The notes: generated by a model from the letters alone, not told the origin. DNA of 24,497 bases from Saccoglossus kowalevskii (GCF_000003605.2 NW_003155246.1:15694-40190); one strand, 5' to 3'. Positions 10,331 to 18,970 are shown, numbered from the stretch's first letter. Numbers and translations are program-made.

Positions 10331-13281
10331 AGACATACACACAGGGTATCTATAAAGACTCCCATTTTGTACTTCGCATACTGAGAGTCAAAAACCAAGA
10401 TATAATATTTACTGCTCATGATAGCATATAAATGTACACTATAATCTTTTTGCGGGGCAAATTCCAATGATACTATTATAATAATTCATGCAGCAAGTCT
10501 TTCACTTCAACCAGTTCTCACAGAATGCAAGTTAATATGTAACTGCTTTTATACTTTTACGGTTCATCAACATCAAAGATGACAATTAGTGGTTGTCTTT
10601 CATTTTATAGCCAGTCCAACTGACCTTTCAAAGGAGTCAAACATGTTCTACATACAATTGGGTCTCTGTATAGAAATGCTGTTTCAAACACGTAAATGTT
10701 AACAGCGCTTTAAGGTGGCTATGATTTTTATTCAGACAGTAAAGAATCCAGAATAACTATTCTTGCTGAAAAAATGGCTAGATTGATCCACTTTAGTTGC
10801 ACAATAAGATCTGTGAATAGAGGGAATGTTTGTTCTTTACACATACTACAGTTGCCATATAAGCAGACAGACAAACTGCTTTGTTGACAAAGCAAGTATG
10901 TATAAAGGCATTTTGCTGGTAAACAAGGCTGGTGGATTATTAAAATACCTTGAATTTCATAGGGATGTCATGATGTACATGTATACATAAGTAGTACACG
11001 ACTCCCTACAGTGCACCACTAAATGAGGGAATTCCCCAAAGTGAAGTACCATCATTTAATAAGGAAACAATACAACTCGCAATGGAGCAATTTAGAGTCA
11101 GAATGCTGATTATAGTAATGCACAAAGAGCTGGAGGGCATAATGAATCATTTGTTTATCTTATAGAACACTGGGAACAAGGTGAAACCAGGTCAGTGACA
11201 TTTGCTTATCATTAGCCAAGGTCTAACATAAAGTAGGGCACACAATTTAGTAGTTTATATGTGTACTGTGGATTTGTCTTGACATGTCAAAACACATCAC
11301 ATAGAACACTTTCAAACCATGCAGGTATCTATGGTCAAACCATACTCATAGACAAATATAATTATATGAATAATGTCTACGACATGTATATTTGAAACAA
11401 AGCTGCAAACTTGAAAGATAATTTATATTATCCATATATCATGAAGTCGAAAGGTAATACTGATAGTTCACACTATATCGATAATTTACCATTATAACCA
11501 CACCGATTATTTTTTTTTATAGTGCAGTACATGTAGGGTATTCTTGCTCAATTAGAATCACATCTCTAATAGAGGTATACAAAGCCAAAAAAGTTATCAT
11601 CTATCGTTTACACAAAAGCAATCCCTCCTGACAGTACTGCAAATTTAAATTTAGGCCGACTGGTAATTTTGTGATTTAACGTTCATAAAGACTATAGCTC
11701 ATGAAAGTCTGTTATTTCCAAGAACATAAGAGAACTAAGCATTTTTCAAATATAATTTACATCACAATATAATACATTGAGTTTAGCTTATAAACAAATT
11801 ACTCATCCCTAGCATACTTTTTGACTGTCATCCTGTTTTTTATTTATGTGTAAAGTAAAGTAGTTGTTGATGGTCACCCACCATAACCTGGCTGCAGGCT
11901 ATCATACAATATTACAATTGAAAGGTCATTCAGGATATTATCTGGTCAATAAAGATGTCAACAAAGCATGTGGTTTCCGGTACACATTGTGGGTTCCTTT
12001 TCAAGGAACATATCATCAGGCATCCATGTAATTGTATATGCCAGGATATGTCTGATGACATAGCTATGCTCACCCACTCACTGATAAATACCCTGACGAG
12101 CCAGTAAAGAGGTCACACGAATACAACAATTAACTTTGAAGATAATTCTAAACATAGATAACTGTATTCTTTCATAGTCTCGAATTTGGGGATCTTGTCA
12201 CCTTCAGGAGCACAGAGAACATGACCAGAACAGTCTCCAAGTATACATTTGGAACACAGTTATTAACAAAAAGGCCACTAAAGAAACCAGAACATGCAAA
12301 CAAATCCTGCACAAGTTAAGGTAATTTACTACAATTAAAAACAGGTTAAAAATAGGCTAAAATTTAAAATTCTGAAATTAAAACATATATGGTCACTGAA
12401 CTAATTTTTACACAAAACAACTTTGGTTAAGTTCCGCAGGTGGTTGTGTTTAACCGGGCCTGGTCGACGCCATGATAGCGCAATAAATTGCCATTTGATA
12501 GAGAGATTCAATGTAACTTTCACAAAAACATTTGGGAAATTGGAAAATATTATACATTAGTACAAGTTACCCATGGAATAATGCATTTACATGCATTGTT
12601 CCAAAATGGCCACTTTTTGGACTATTTTGCATTTCTTGACAACACATTCTTTCTCCATTAAAAACTTTAAATATGAATGACTTCCATGTATGTGAATCAT
12701 TACACAACAATTTTTGAATGAGTAACTGTGATCAATTTTATCTGTTTCTATGGTAGCGAACTACCAATCATACAAAACCACTATCCAAAACATTTCTATA
12801 CCAGCATTTAAAAATAAATTTCCCTATCAGATAGGTAGAATACAGACGAAATATTACATGGTGTTTAAATTATTAACAAGGCAATTTATCACCAGAAAAT
12901 CTCTTCTCTCTTAATGCTAGACTACAAATACATTTGGGAATACCCTTTCAACTTTTACCTTTGACCCAACAGTACAGTATATTGATTATACTCATTCATT
13001 CATAAAACCATGCGTACACGCATACTACAACCAGATTAGAAACATCAATATAGTGCTTATATGGACAACCATCAGACATGTTATACAAGACATGGAAAAA
13101 GGTTTTAGCTGGATTGTTAAAGTAACCACAAGTCATTTTAAGACAAAACAAAACAATGTGAACTAAAAAACTACATTCACATTTTCAAACACAGCATTCA
13201 GTAAAACACACCACATAATTTATCATACAAAATAAAATAAAATTCTTTTAGTTTAGTATCAAGAAAACATAAAATACTAAC
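10331..13281. other. AT-rich intronic stretch next to the KAT6 exon, nothing recognised
   Basis: No exon, RNA gene or transposon terminus was recognised. A perfect 7-bp-arm palindrome GTTCCTT-TTC-AAGGAAC lies at about 11994-12010. A minus-strand open frame at about 12115-12262 has a zinc-ribbon-like cysteine pattern but no splice acceptor (see rejected items). Confidence 0.45.
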
Positions 13282-13896
13282 CTTACGAGGGATATTACCA
13301 GAGTCTGAGCTGTCGTCACCGGAGGGACTCTCGTGCATTGGACTAGACGAGTGTGAACTACTGGCAACCTCAAGTCCATTGCTTGCCCGACCTCCCCTAT
13401 TAGGAGGTGATAGCTTGTAGTGTCGCCCATTCTTAACTAATTTACCAGCCTGTACAGATCGTTTTAGGGCAAGTCGCAGTTGAGCGTTCAAATCCACACC
13501 TGATGCAAGTTCAACAGTACATTTTTCTCGGACATATTTCTCTATACTTTTCAATGACAACCCCTTAGGTTCTCTGAGATCTTTAATAGCAGTTTTGATA
13601 AACCTGAAAAGCTCTGTAGTTTTGGTGATGATCACACTCCGACTCCTCATGGTGGTGCCCCCTCTTTGAGCCGGATCTTTGTACGAAGCAACACCTTTAT
13701 TATAAACTCTCAAAACATTACCATCTTGGACATTCAGTTCAAGTTCTTCTAGAATTTCATTTTTACTCAGACCATGACTGGAACTCACTACATTGCAGAT
13801 CCTATCGTCTGATGGCCTCTGTTTTTGTTTTTTTATTTTCTTGATTGCTTGCAAAATCCATTCAGTGGTTATGCATGATTCTCTCTCTCTAACCAT
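13282..13896 (-). CDS. KAT6: KAT6 (MOZ/MORF) histone acetyltransferase, first coding exon, partial
   Basis: This exon encodes 205 residues of the N-terminus of KAT6A/KAT6B, the MYST-family catalytic subunit of the nuclear ING5-BRPF complex that acetylates histone H3. Seen: MVRERES, then TEWILQAIKKIKKQKQRPS and VSSSHGLSK, which closely match the vertebrate KAT6 start. This first winged helix (WH1, about 5-77) is the SAMD1-like fold known in KAT6 to bind unmethylated CpG DNA. A second winged helix of linker-histone (H15) type spans about 93-165, with LRLALKRSVQAGKLVKNG. A serine- and acid-rich tail follows (about 171-205). The start is the ATG at 13894-13896, matching the family N-terminus. The 64 codons open upstream to 14088 are intron and UTR read-through. 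The exon ends in phase 0 at AAG|GTTAGT; CTC|GTAAGG just upstream is a weaker alternative donor. The PHD fingers and MYST domain lie outside the window. Confidence 0.93.
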
Positions 13897-13939
13897 TATG
13901 GCTATGTACGTAAACAGACATCCATACTTCACTGTGCAG
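13897..13939 (-). other. KAT6: KAT6 5'UTR part of the coding exon, with splice acceptor
   Basis: Reading the minus strand, TTTATTTGTTTGTTTCAG ends at 13940. This is a textbook polypyrimidine tract plus acceptor, and puts the exon start at 13939, 43 bases before the ATG. A second AG eight bases further in (exon start 13931) is an alternative. A coding exon with a short 5'UTR after an upstream non-coding exon matches KAT6 genes in other animals. Confidence 0.7.
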
Positions 13940-14900
13940 CTGAAACAAACAAATAAATCATGGGTTAAGCACAAAAAGTCTACCAAAAAGTTTTCAAAGT
14001 TTCTTTTGTCCGAGGATGAACTTGATAGAGTCCTTTGTGTGGTTTCTTGTCTACTATTGTTATTAGGGTATCGACTGTGGACAAGCACCGGCGTTTCTAA
14101 AAGTTTGATGCCGTTTCAAAACAAAAGTAACACTAAATCAGTACAATGACAAATCCAGGAAAGCAATACAAACTTTTAAATTACCTAGAGACCCACTTAA
14201 ATATAAGATTTAACGACCCTGGACAAAGACTACAATGACTGCCTTCCAAAGCTAGCTTGTTTACACTCGTTGTGGAAGCACAGACAAGCAGGCATACAGA
14301 ACGGTTGAACATCGGAAGGCAAGAAAGCCAAGACACAAAACTTTGATATAAAACATTCCTTTAGGCAGAAACTAACTAAAAAAACGTTGAATAGCAATGA
14401 AAATGGTACTAACCGATCATCTCTGGAACTTGGAGGTCAAATTCAAATATTGAGTGAAACAACATGGCGCAGTCCTGCTACATTTCAAACAAGTAAAGGT
14501 CAAACACCGGACAAGTTTTAACGATATGATAGCAAAAAATAGATTGTTACCTACCATACGATATTGCAAATCTATCACTGCTTATCCCGCAATACTCAGT
14601 ACCACAAAAGTCGTATCCACGTCTTGCAGAAAATCAACAAATCTTAGCAGCTCGGATTGCAAAACAAAGCTGCGTTTCTACACACAGCAGTCCAACCAAC
14701 GGTCCCCGCACGACCGAGGTAGAAATAAACACCCAGGAACAGCCCCGATTCTTCTTCTTTTGTAGCCAAATTCCAACTCGTACGAGTTTGAAAACTCTCT
14801 TACGGTATAGTAAAAGGTTGAGCCGGTAAAAAGGTACACATGTGGGCCAAATTGTTGATGAATATATAATTTCTTGTGACTACACAACAAAAGATTCAAT
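13940..14900 (-). other. KAT6: KAT6 5'UTR intron and candidate non-coding first exon(s)
   Basis: Upstream of the acceptor, the minus strand offers two plausible donors: GTAG|GTAACA (exon end 14551) and ATCG|GTTAGT (exon end 14414). The segment 14551 to about 14830 is less AT-rich than the introns and contains CpGs, as a first exon would. TATATATT at about 14863-14870 could place a start near 14835. CAACATGGCGCAG at 14459-14471 resembles a YY1 start-site motif. The plus-strand open frames here (13793-14149, 14454-14765) are antisense shadows. Exon choice is inference without transcript data. Confidence 0.3.
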
Positions 14901-15189
14901 AGTCGCACGCTATAGTCTGCGCCTCTGTGTCACCTTTGCAGGCCTCAACATTGGGAGAACTTGGGTGCACGATCAGAAAAAAACATTCACTAATATTGTC
15001 GTATTTACTACAAATAGCGACATGTTATGGTCAACTATTTTTAGTTACTTCATTATATACGAGCAATACCCCTACTTCAACAAATATTACCGTCTCCTGA
15101 AATAAGACAGCGCTTTACATTGAATATTATGCCAAGCAGCTTCTAAATTCTTATTTCAGAAAATGTTCACAGTTTCCCGACGTTACGAT

Positions 15190-15510
15190 AAAACCATAGT
15201 GGTGATTGGCTGATCAAAACATAACGATGTCTCTGATTGGCTTCTTTCAAATATCACACGCCCTTGTGGGGATTTAATTATTTGTGTCTGGCAAGTCACA
15301 TTTAGATTAGTTAGGGTCAGTTGTGCTGAAATAAAGATGCTCCTAAAACCGACATTATGTTTACAGCGTTATACATCGTCAGAAATACGGACTACAAAGC
15401 CAACACAGAAACGGGAAAAGCTACGACATAAATACGGAGGCCTCGCAAAGGGTTGCGCCATCTGCCCGAGAGTTCGTCGACCTCTGTCTTAATCGTACGA
15501 TGGCGCTGTT
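15190..15510 (-). promoter_or_regulatory. Probable KAT6 upstream flank with CCAAT boxes and GCGCCATC motifs
   Basis: GATTGGCTG at about 15206 and GATTGGCTT at about 15238 are reverse CCAAT boxes, so they read CCAAT in the direction of KAT6. A CpG-rich block at 15437-15505 contains GCGCCATCT (about 15456) and GATGGCGC (about 15499) as a convergent pair. AGATGGCGC is the core of invertebrate CTCF sites, and related words also match YY1 sites. Upstream position and motifs suggest a promoter or boundary. No direct evidence is visible. Confidence 0.3.
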
Positions 15511-15700
15511 CGTTGTTAATGCGTCTTCAAGCATGAGAATCAAAATTACTGTTAAAATTGATTTTTCATGTAAAAAGCTAATTTGTTTGACATGTGTAAT
15601 TTATTTGTTAACTGATTTAGCATAAACATTGAGGTGAAAACAATATACCTACATAGCTAAAACTACTGGTACTATCAACACAACAAACCCATTCCTATTA

Positions 15701-16145
15701 AAATTCAAACTAAAGTAAGCCGTTTCTATTGGCCAATTGAATAACGTTAGAATATTTTCAGATGACCTCATTGTGCACTGTGCAAGTTGATTGGCTGGCT
15801 GGATTCAACTGCCATAAAAAATTATAAATATGAATATGCAGGGACTAGGTTTAATTTGCGTCACTATTTCTCTCATCCCAACACATTCCCTTCACTTTTT
15901 TTATAAATACACTGTATTTATAAAATTCAAACTAAAAAAAGCGGTTTATATTAGCCAATTGAATAACATAGGAATATTTTCAAATGACCTCATTGTGCAC
16001 TGTGCAAGTTGATTGGTTGGTTGGATTCAACTGCCATAACATATTATGAATATAAATATGCAGCCCCCCTCCCAGGTTTACAATAATTTGCGTCAGTTTT
16101 TCTCTCAGCGCAACAAAGACACCCATTCATCTTTATAAATATTTG
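15701..16145. repeat. 222-bp tandem duplication with CCAAT-rich units
   Basis: Two head-to-tail copies: 15701-15922 and 15923 to about 16145. Both begin AAATTCAAACTAAA, continue with TTGGCCAATTGAAT or TTAGCCAATTGAAT, then GACCTCATTGTGCACTGTGC, GATTGG, GGATTCAACTGCCATAA, ATATGCAG, and end in CTTTATAAAT or TTTATAAATAC. A piece of the unit's end (CAACAAACCCATTC, about 15680) precedes copy 1, so there are slightly more than two units. Each copy carries an inverted CCAAT pair about 60 bp apart. Confidence 0.85.
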
Positions 16146-16321
16146 TCAATTTCAATGGTAGTTGAATCTAACTTTAAAATGTTTAAATGTTATTCAATTC
16201 AGAAACCTCTCAATTCAGTTGTGAAATTTATAAATATTAATAAGCCAACAAAGATAAAAATATTAGATAAATAAACGAAAGCTTAGAAAGAACTCCCATG
16301 TTCTGAAGGTATTGGAGACAT

Positions 16322-16352
16322 TTAAAGGCAGCAGTCGACGGGCTGTGCATGT
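16322..16352. repeat. Isolated TTAA-flanked terminus resembling MITE A/B termini
   Basis: TTAA-AGGCAGCAGTCGACGGGC at 16322-16343 resembles the right-end terminus of MITE B read inwards (TTAA-AGGGCGGCAGTCGTCGCG). No matching opposite end was found nearby, so it may be a broken copy or chance. Confidence 0.25.
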
Positions 16353-16440
16353 GCAAAATTTGTGTTGATAACAATTGATTTTCCCACTGTCACACGAACA
16401 ACAGTAACATAAAGACTTCCCTGGCGGCAATGATAAAATA

Positions 16441-16807
16441 CGAACGCGGAGCCAACAGATGAGGTTTCAACTGGTACTGGTATTATTATACTCTGCAAAC
16501 ATCAAGTACAATAACGCGGTAAAACTCCACTACTCCAATGACTAGATACTTAAACTCCAATACAATACAACGAGATCTCCGATCTGAACTCAGTGCTGAA
16601 CAACTCCCCTATATATACCTCCACTGTCAATAAATAGACCATTACATCAGCATACATAATGAGTCTAGCACTTACTACAAATTTCTAGAATGTTCCATTA
16701 CCTTCTATTGCCTCCTACAGTGTTCTATTACCTATTCAACCAGTTTCTAAAAATATCTAGAATATTCCACCCAGACACAGTACGGTTCTAGAACATTCTC
16801 AGTGACA
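16441..16807 (-). mobile_element. LTR-like sequence with primer-binding-site-like motif
   Basis: On the minus strand the segment starts TGTCACTGAGAATG (16807) and ends AACCTCA (16460), a TG...CA frame of 348 bp. Five bases later comes TGGCTCCGCGTTCG (16454-16441), which resembles the primer-binding site complementary to the tRNA-Asp 3' end, with a few mismatches. Inside are three heat-shock elements, then GTATATATAGGGGAG (TATA, about 16611-16618), then a UTR-like stretch, in the order U3-R-U5. This fits a 5' LTR of an element pointing left and truncated after about 100 bp. No second LTR, target-site duplication or coding region is visible, so a plain inducible promoter is the alternative. Confidence 0.4.
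16683..16798. promoter_or_regulatory. Cluster of three heat-shock elements
   Basis: Heat-shock factor binds alternating GAA/TTC pentamers. TTCTAGAATGTTC (16683-16695) and TTCTAGAACATTC (16786-16798) are perfect three-unit elements. ATCTAGAATATTC (16755-16767) lacks one base. A TATA box lies about 65 bp to the left at 16611-16618, so the geometry fits minus-strand transcription starting near 16585. Confidence 0.6.
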
Positions 16808-16961
16808 CGGAAGTGGTAAATAAGTCGTATGCGACACCCACAATTCAATGCTCTCTTCTAATGGAAATCATGAGTATGAGTTTGACCTGGGCGCGATGTG
16901 CACTAATTGCCACTGATGAATTTTTCAATACTTTCCAATCACCAAAGAAATATCTAGTTAA

Positions 16962-17117
16962 AGCGGGAGGGTCGTCACTGCGCACGCGCGAGAATTGAGT
17001 CCCAAGCGACGATAACAACACACGCTAAAAACGCAAAGGCTCATGGGTAGACTCTTGTTTGTAAACAATGACACACTATGGCCATCCGACGCATGCGCAG
17101 GTGACGACTCCTCCGCT
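16962..17117. mobile_element. MITE A, copy 1 (156 bp, TTAA target-site duplication)
   Basis: A non-autonomous DNA transposon with imperfect terminal inverted repeats of about 28 bp: AGCGGGAGGGTCGTCAC at the left, and at the right, read inwards, AGCGGAGGAGTCGTCAC. TTAA borders both ends (16958-16961 and 17118-17121). Termini starting AG with TTAA targets suit the Kolobok superfamily better than piggyBac, by family knowledge. It carries TGCGCACGCGCG (an NRF1-type palindrome), TTGTAAACAA (forkhead-type) and ATGGCCAT. Copy 2 at 18455-18610 has the same length and about a dozen differences by eye. Confidence 0.85.
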
Positions 17118-17157
17118 TTAAAGCTTGGTCTTAGTTTGTACTCGTTGGTCTGCACAA

Positions 17158-17702
17158 CAGTCAAAGTTGACATCTTTGTTCATAACAAGGAAATTAGCAA
17201 ATTATAGAACATTCAAAACAAAGTTTAAATTGGAAAAATATTTAATAACAATGAGAAATGTTAAAGCGCGGTGGTCGTCGCGGAGCGCGTGTTCGAATTT
17301 TATGTAAATAAACAATGTATTTTATACGCGTTGTATACGTTGCTATGAGTCCCATATCGAACAGGACGCGGCGCGACGACTGCCGCCCTTTAAACTGAGA
17401 CAAGCCTTATGCCAGTTTAGAATCCCTGATCATAAACTCCATATTGAAACTGACATGCATTGCAAAACTCCAAGGAATGAAAGAGTATGTAAATACTGTG
17501 GAACAGATTGAAGATGAGATACATTTCCTTATGGACTGCAGTCTGTACAATACACACATAATTAAATTATCCAAGCACTGCAAGACATTATACTAAATTT
17601 TAATAAGTTTAAATGAACTGGAAAAATTCGAAGCAATTATGAAATATTGTTACATACAAAAATGTGTGCAAATGAGATATGAGCAGCTCGACCAAACTAT
17701 TC
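17158..17702 (+). pseudogene. LINE reverse-transcriptase C-terminal fragment, split by MITE B1
   Basis: This is the region after the polymerase domain of a non-LTR retrotransposon, including its zinc-binding motif. Before the MITE the frame reads LANYRTFKTKFKLEKYL, typical of these elements. After it come FRIPDHKLHIE and RVCKYC, then, after a frame change at about 17500, EDEIHFLMDC. Together they form a C-X2-C (17488-17499) ... H-X4-C (17522-17539) motif. Removing 17265-17389 plus one TTAA restores an uninterrupted frame across the junction, so the MITE inserted while the frame was intact or recently dead. A stop after 17500 and the frameshift make it non-functional. The 5' part is absent: MITE A1 ends 40 bp to the left. 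The clade is not assigned. Confidence 0.75.
17265..17389. mobile_element. MITE B, copy 1 (125 bp, TTAA target-site duplication)
   Basis: A CpG-rich element with imperfect terminal inverted repeats of about 35 bp: AGCGCGGTGGTCGTCGCG at the left, and AGGGCGGCAGTCGTCGCG at the right, read inwards. TTAA lies on both sides (17261-17264, 17390-17393). The host LINE frame proves the TTAA duplication, because joining the flanks with one TTAA leaves the codon order intact. The centre is AT-rich (TTTATGTAAATAAACAATG). The termini share AAAGCG...GGTCGTC with MITE A, so A and B probably use the same transposase. Confidence 0.9.
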
Positions 17703-18240
17703 TTTCCACCATAGTTTAATTACATTAACGGATGTAACTGGCAACTTTTCCTATGAAATCCTTAGCAACCCGTTGGCAGGCCAGTCACAATGATTCTCAC
17801 TACAAGAGGTTACGACCCCCCCCCCCCCGCCAAATGCTAAGAAAAACTGAAACGTATATATACATATTTACATGAAAATTGTCGACCTATGCGGATCTGT
17901 TTGTGCAGGAATTTTACGATCGCGTGCCTTTACTGACGTCAACCAAACTTGTTATGTGGGAAGTTGGCACCCAAGGCTTACATGTACTACACCTTGCCCT
18001 GGAGGTAGTTGTGGCAAATGGTAATCTCATTCTCTCAAGTCCATAGACTCCACAACCGGATGTAGTTTAAAAGCTTACCCATGACAAATATATACATATT
18101 TAAATAAACGTAAACGTTGCCTTTAATAGGTATTGGTATGGTATTGTATTGTACTGTACGTACCGTACAAGTTTATTTACACATAAAGTGTTTGTAATAT
18201 TATTTAGCTTTATTTAGCATTCTGTTTAGTTGGTTAACTA
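17703..18240. other. Unassigned stretch with a 13-C run
   Basis: No gene is recognised. C13 lies at 17816-17828. The right part (about 18120-18240) has repetitive GTATTGTATTGTACTGTAC sequence that could be the 3' tail of a retroelement leading into the microsatellite. Confidence 0.4.
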
Positions 18241-18386
18241 TTTATTTTATTTTATTTTTATTTTATTTTATTTTATTTTATTTTATTTTATTTTATTTTA
18301 TTTTATTTTATTTTATTTTATTTTATTTTATTTTATTTTATTTTATTTTATTTTATTTTATTTTATTTTATTTTATTTTATTTTAT
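18241..18386. repeat. (TTTTA)n microsatellite, about 29 units
   Basis: An almost perfect pentanucleotide array of about 146 bp, with an extra T near 18256. It ends at TTTTATAGTG and is followed by ATAATATTATTATTATTC. Confidence 0.98.
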
Positions 18387-18454
18387 AGTGTTGAATAATA
18401 TTATTATTATTCAGTGTGTACATTAGAAGCACATCTCAATACACACAAAGGGAA

Positions 18455-18610
18455 AGCGGGAGGGTCGTCACCTGCGCATGCGCGGGAATTGAGTCCCAAA
18501 CGACGATAACAACAGACGCTAAAACGCAAAGGTTTATGGGTAGACCCTTGTTTGTAAACAATGACACGCTATGGCCATCTGACGCATGCGTAGGTGACGA
18601 CTCCTCCGCT
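18455..18610. mobile_element. MITE A, copy 2 (156 bp)
   Basis: Same length, orientation and internal motifs as copy 1. The terminus reads AGCGGGAGGGTCGTCACC and contains a perfect NRF1 consensus, TGCGCATGCGCG (about 18474-18485). TTGTAAACAA and ATGGCCAT are conserved. TTAA follows the right end (18611-18614), but the left flank is GGAA (18451-18454), so the target duplication is eroded or was never exact. The open frames across it on both strands are spurious. Confidence 0.85.
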
Positions 18611-18865
18611 TTAATTACATGCAAAATCATTGAAATATGCCATAAACTTGTCTTTGTCATTTATATTTACAGCCGGGATTTACAGTAAAGCACATGCATT
18701 TAAAAATAAAACTGCAAACAATGATCAGGATGGTTCCAAATAGCTATGTTTTAATAATTACAAATATTTATTTATGACCCTATATGATGACTTGATATTT
18801 TGATGTCATATATATACTGCCAGACAAGGACATAACACCAGTTGCATGTCTCCAACAATACTGAA

Positions 18866-18964
18866 AGGGCGGCGGTCGTTGCGATGCGTGTTCGAATTTC
18901 ATGTAAATATTACGTCGCTATGAGTCCCATATCGAACAGGACGCAGCGCATCGACCACCACCTT
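18866..18964. mobile_element. MITE B, copy 2 (99 bp, internally deleted)
   Basis: It has the same termini as copy 1 (AGGGCGGCGGTCGTTGCG at the left) and the same inner blocks GTTCGAATTTCATGTAAAT and TATGAGTCCCATATCGAACA. It lacks about 26 bp of the AT-rich centre. TTAA follows the right end (18965-18968); the left flank is TGAA. It lies in the same orientation and the same order after a MITE A as copy 1 does. Confidence 0.85.
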
Positions 18965-18970
18965 TTAAGA

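Larger units (their letters stand above)
1..13281 (-). other. KAT6 intron following the first coding exon (left end outside window)
   Basis: The KAT6 coding exon ends at 13282 with an AAG|GTTAGT donor, so the sequence to its left is intron on the minus strand. I saw no cysteine-rich stretch that could be the next expected part of KAT6 (the double PHD finger) down to position 1, so the intron is probably at least 13 kb. A very short exon could have been missed. Most of it is AT-rich sequence with stops in all frames. Exceptions are listed separately. There are homopolymer runs, for example 12 G at 3851-3862 and long T runs near 6960 and 9480. Confidence 0.6.

Noticed and set aside
12115-12262. 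Minus-strand frame with C-X2-C-X4-C-X2-H-X2-C pattern (starting LCSKCILGDCSGHVLC)
   Set aside because: It looks like a zinc-binding exon, but two TAA stops lie directly upstream with no splice acceptor in between, and it does not match KAT6 PHD fingers. Probably chance.
13793-14149. 118-codon plus-strand open frame
   Set aside because: It is antisense to the KAT6 exon and its acceptor, with no recognisable protein features.
14454-14765. 103-codon plus-strand open frame
   Set aside because: It lies antisense over the candidate KAT6 5'UTR exon. Its composition looks like translated non-coding DNA.
18416-18688. Open frames on both strands across MITE A2
   Set aside because: They are created by the CpG-rich inverted repeats of the MITE. 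The same kind of frame appears over MITE A1.
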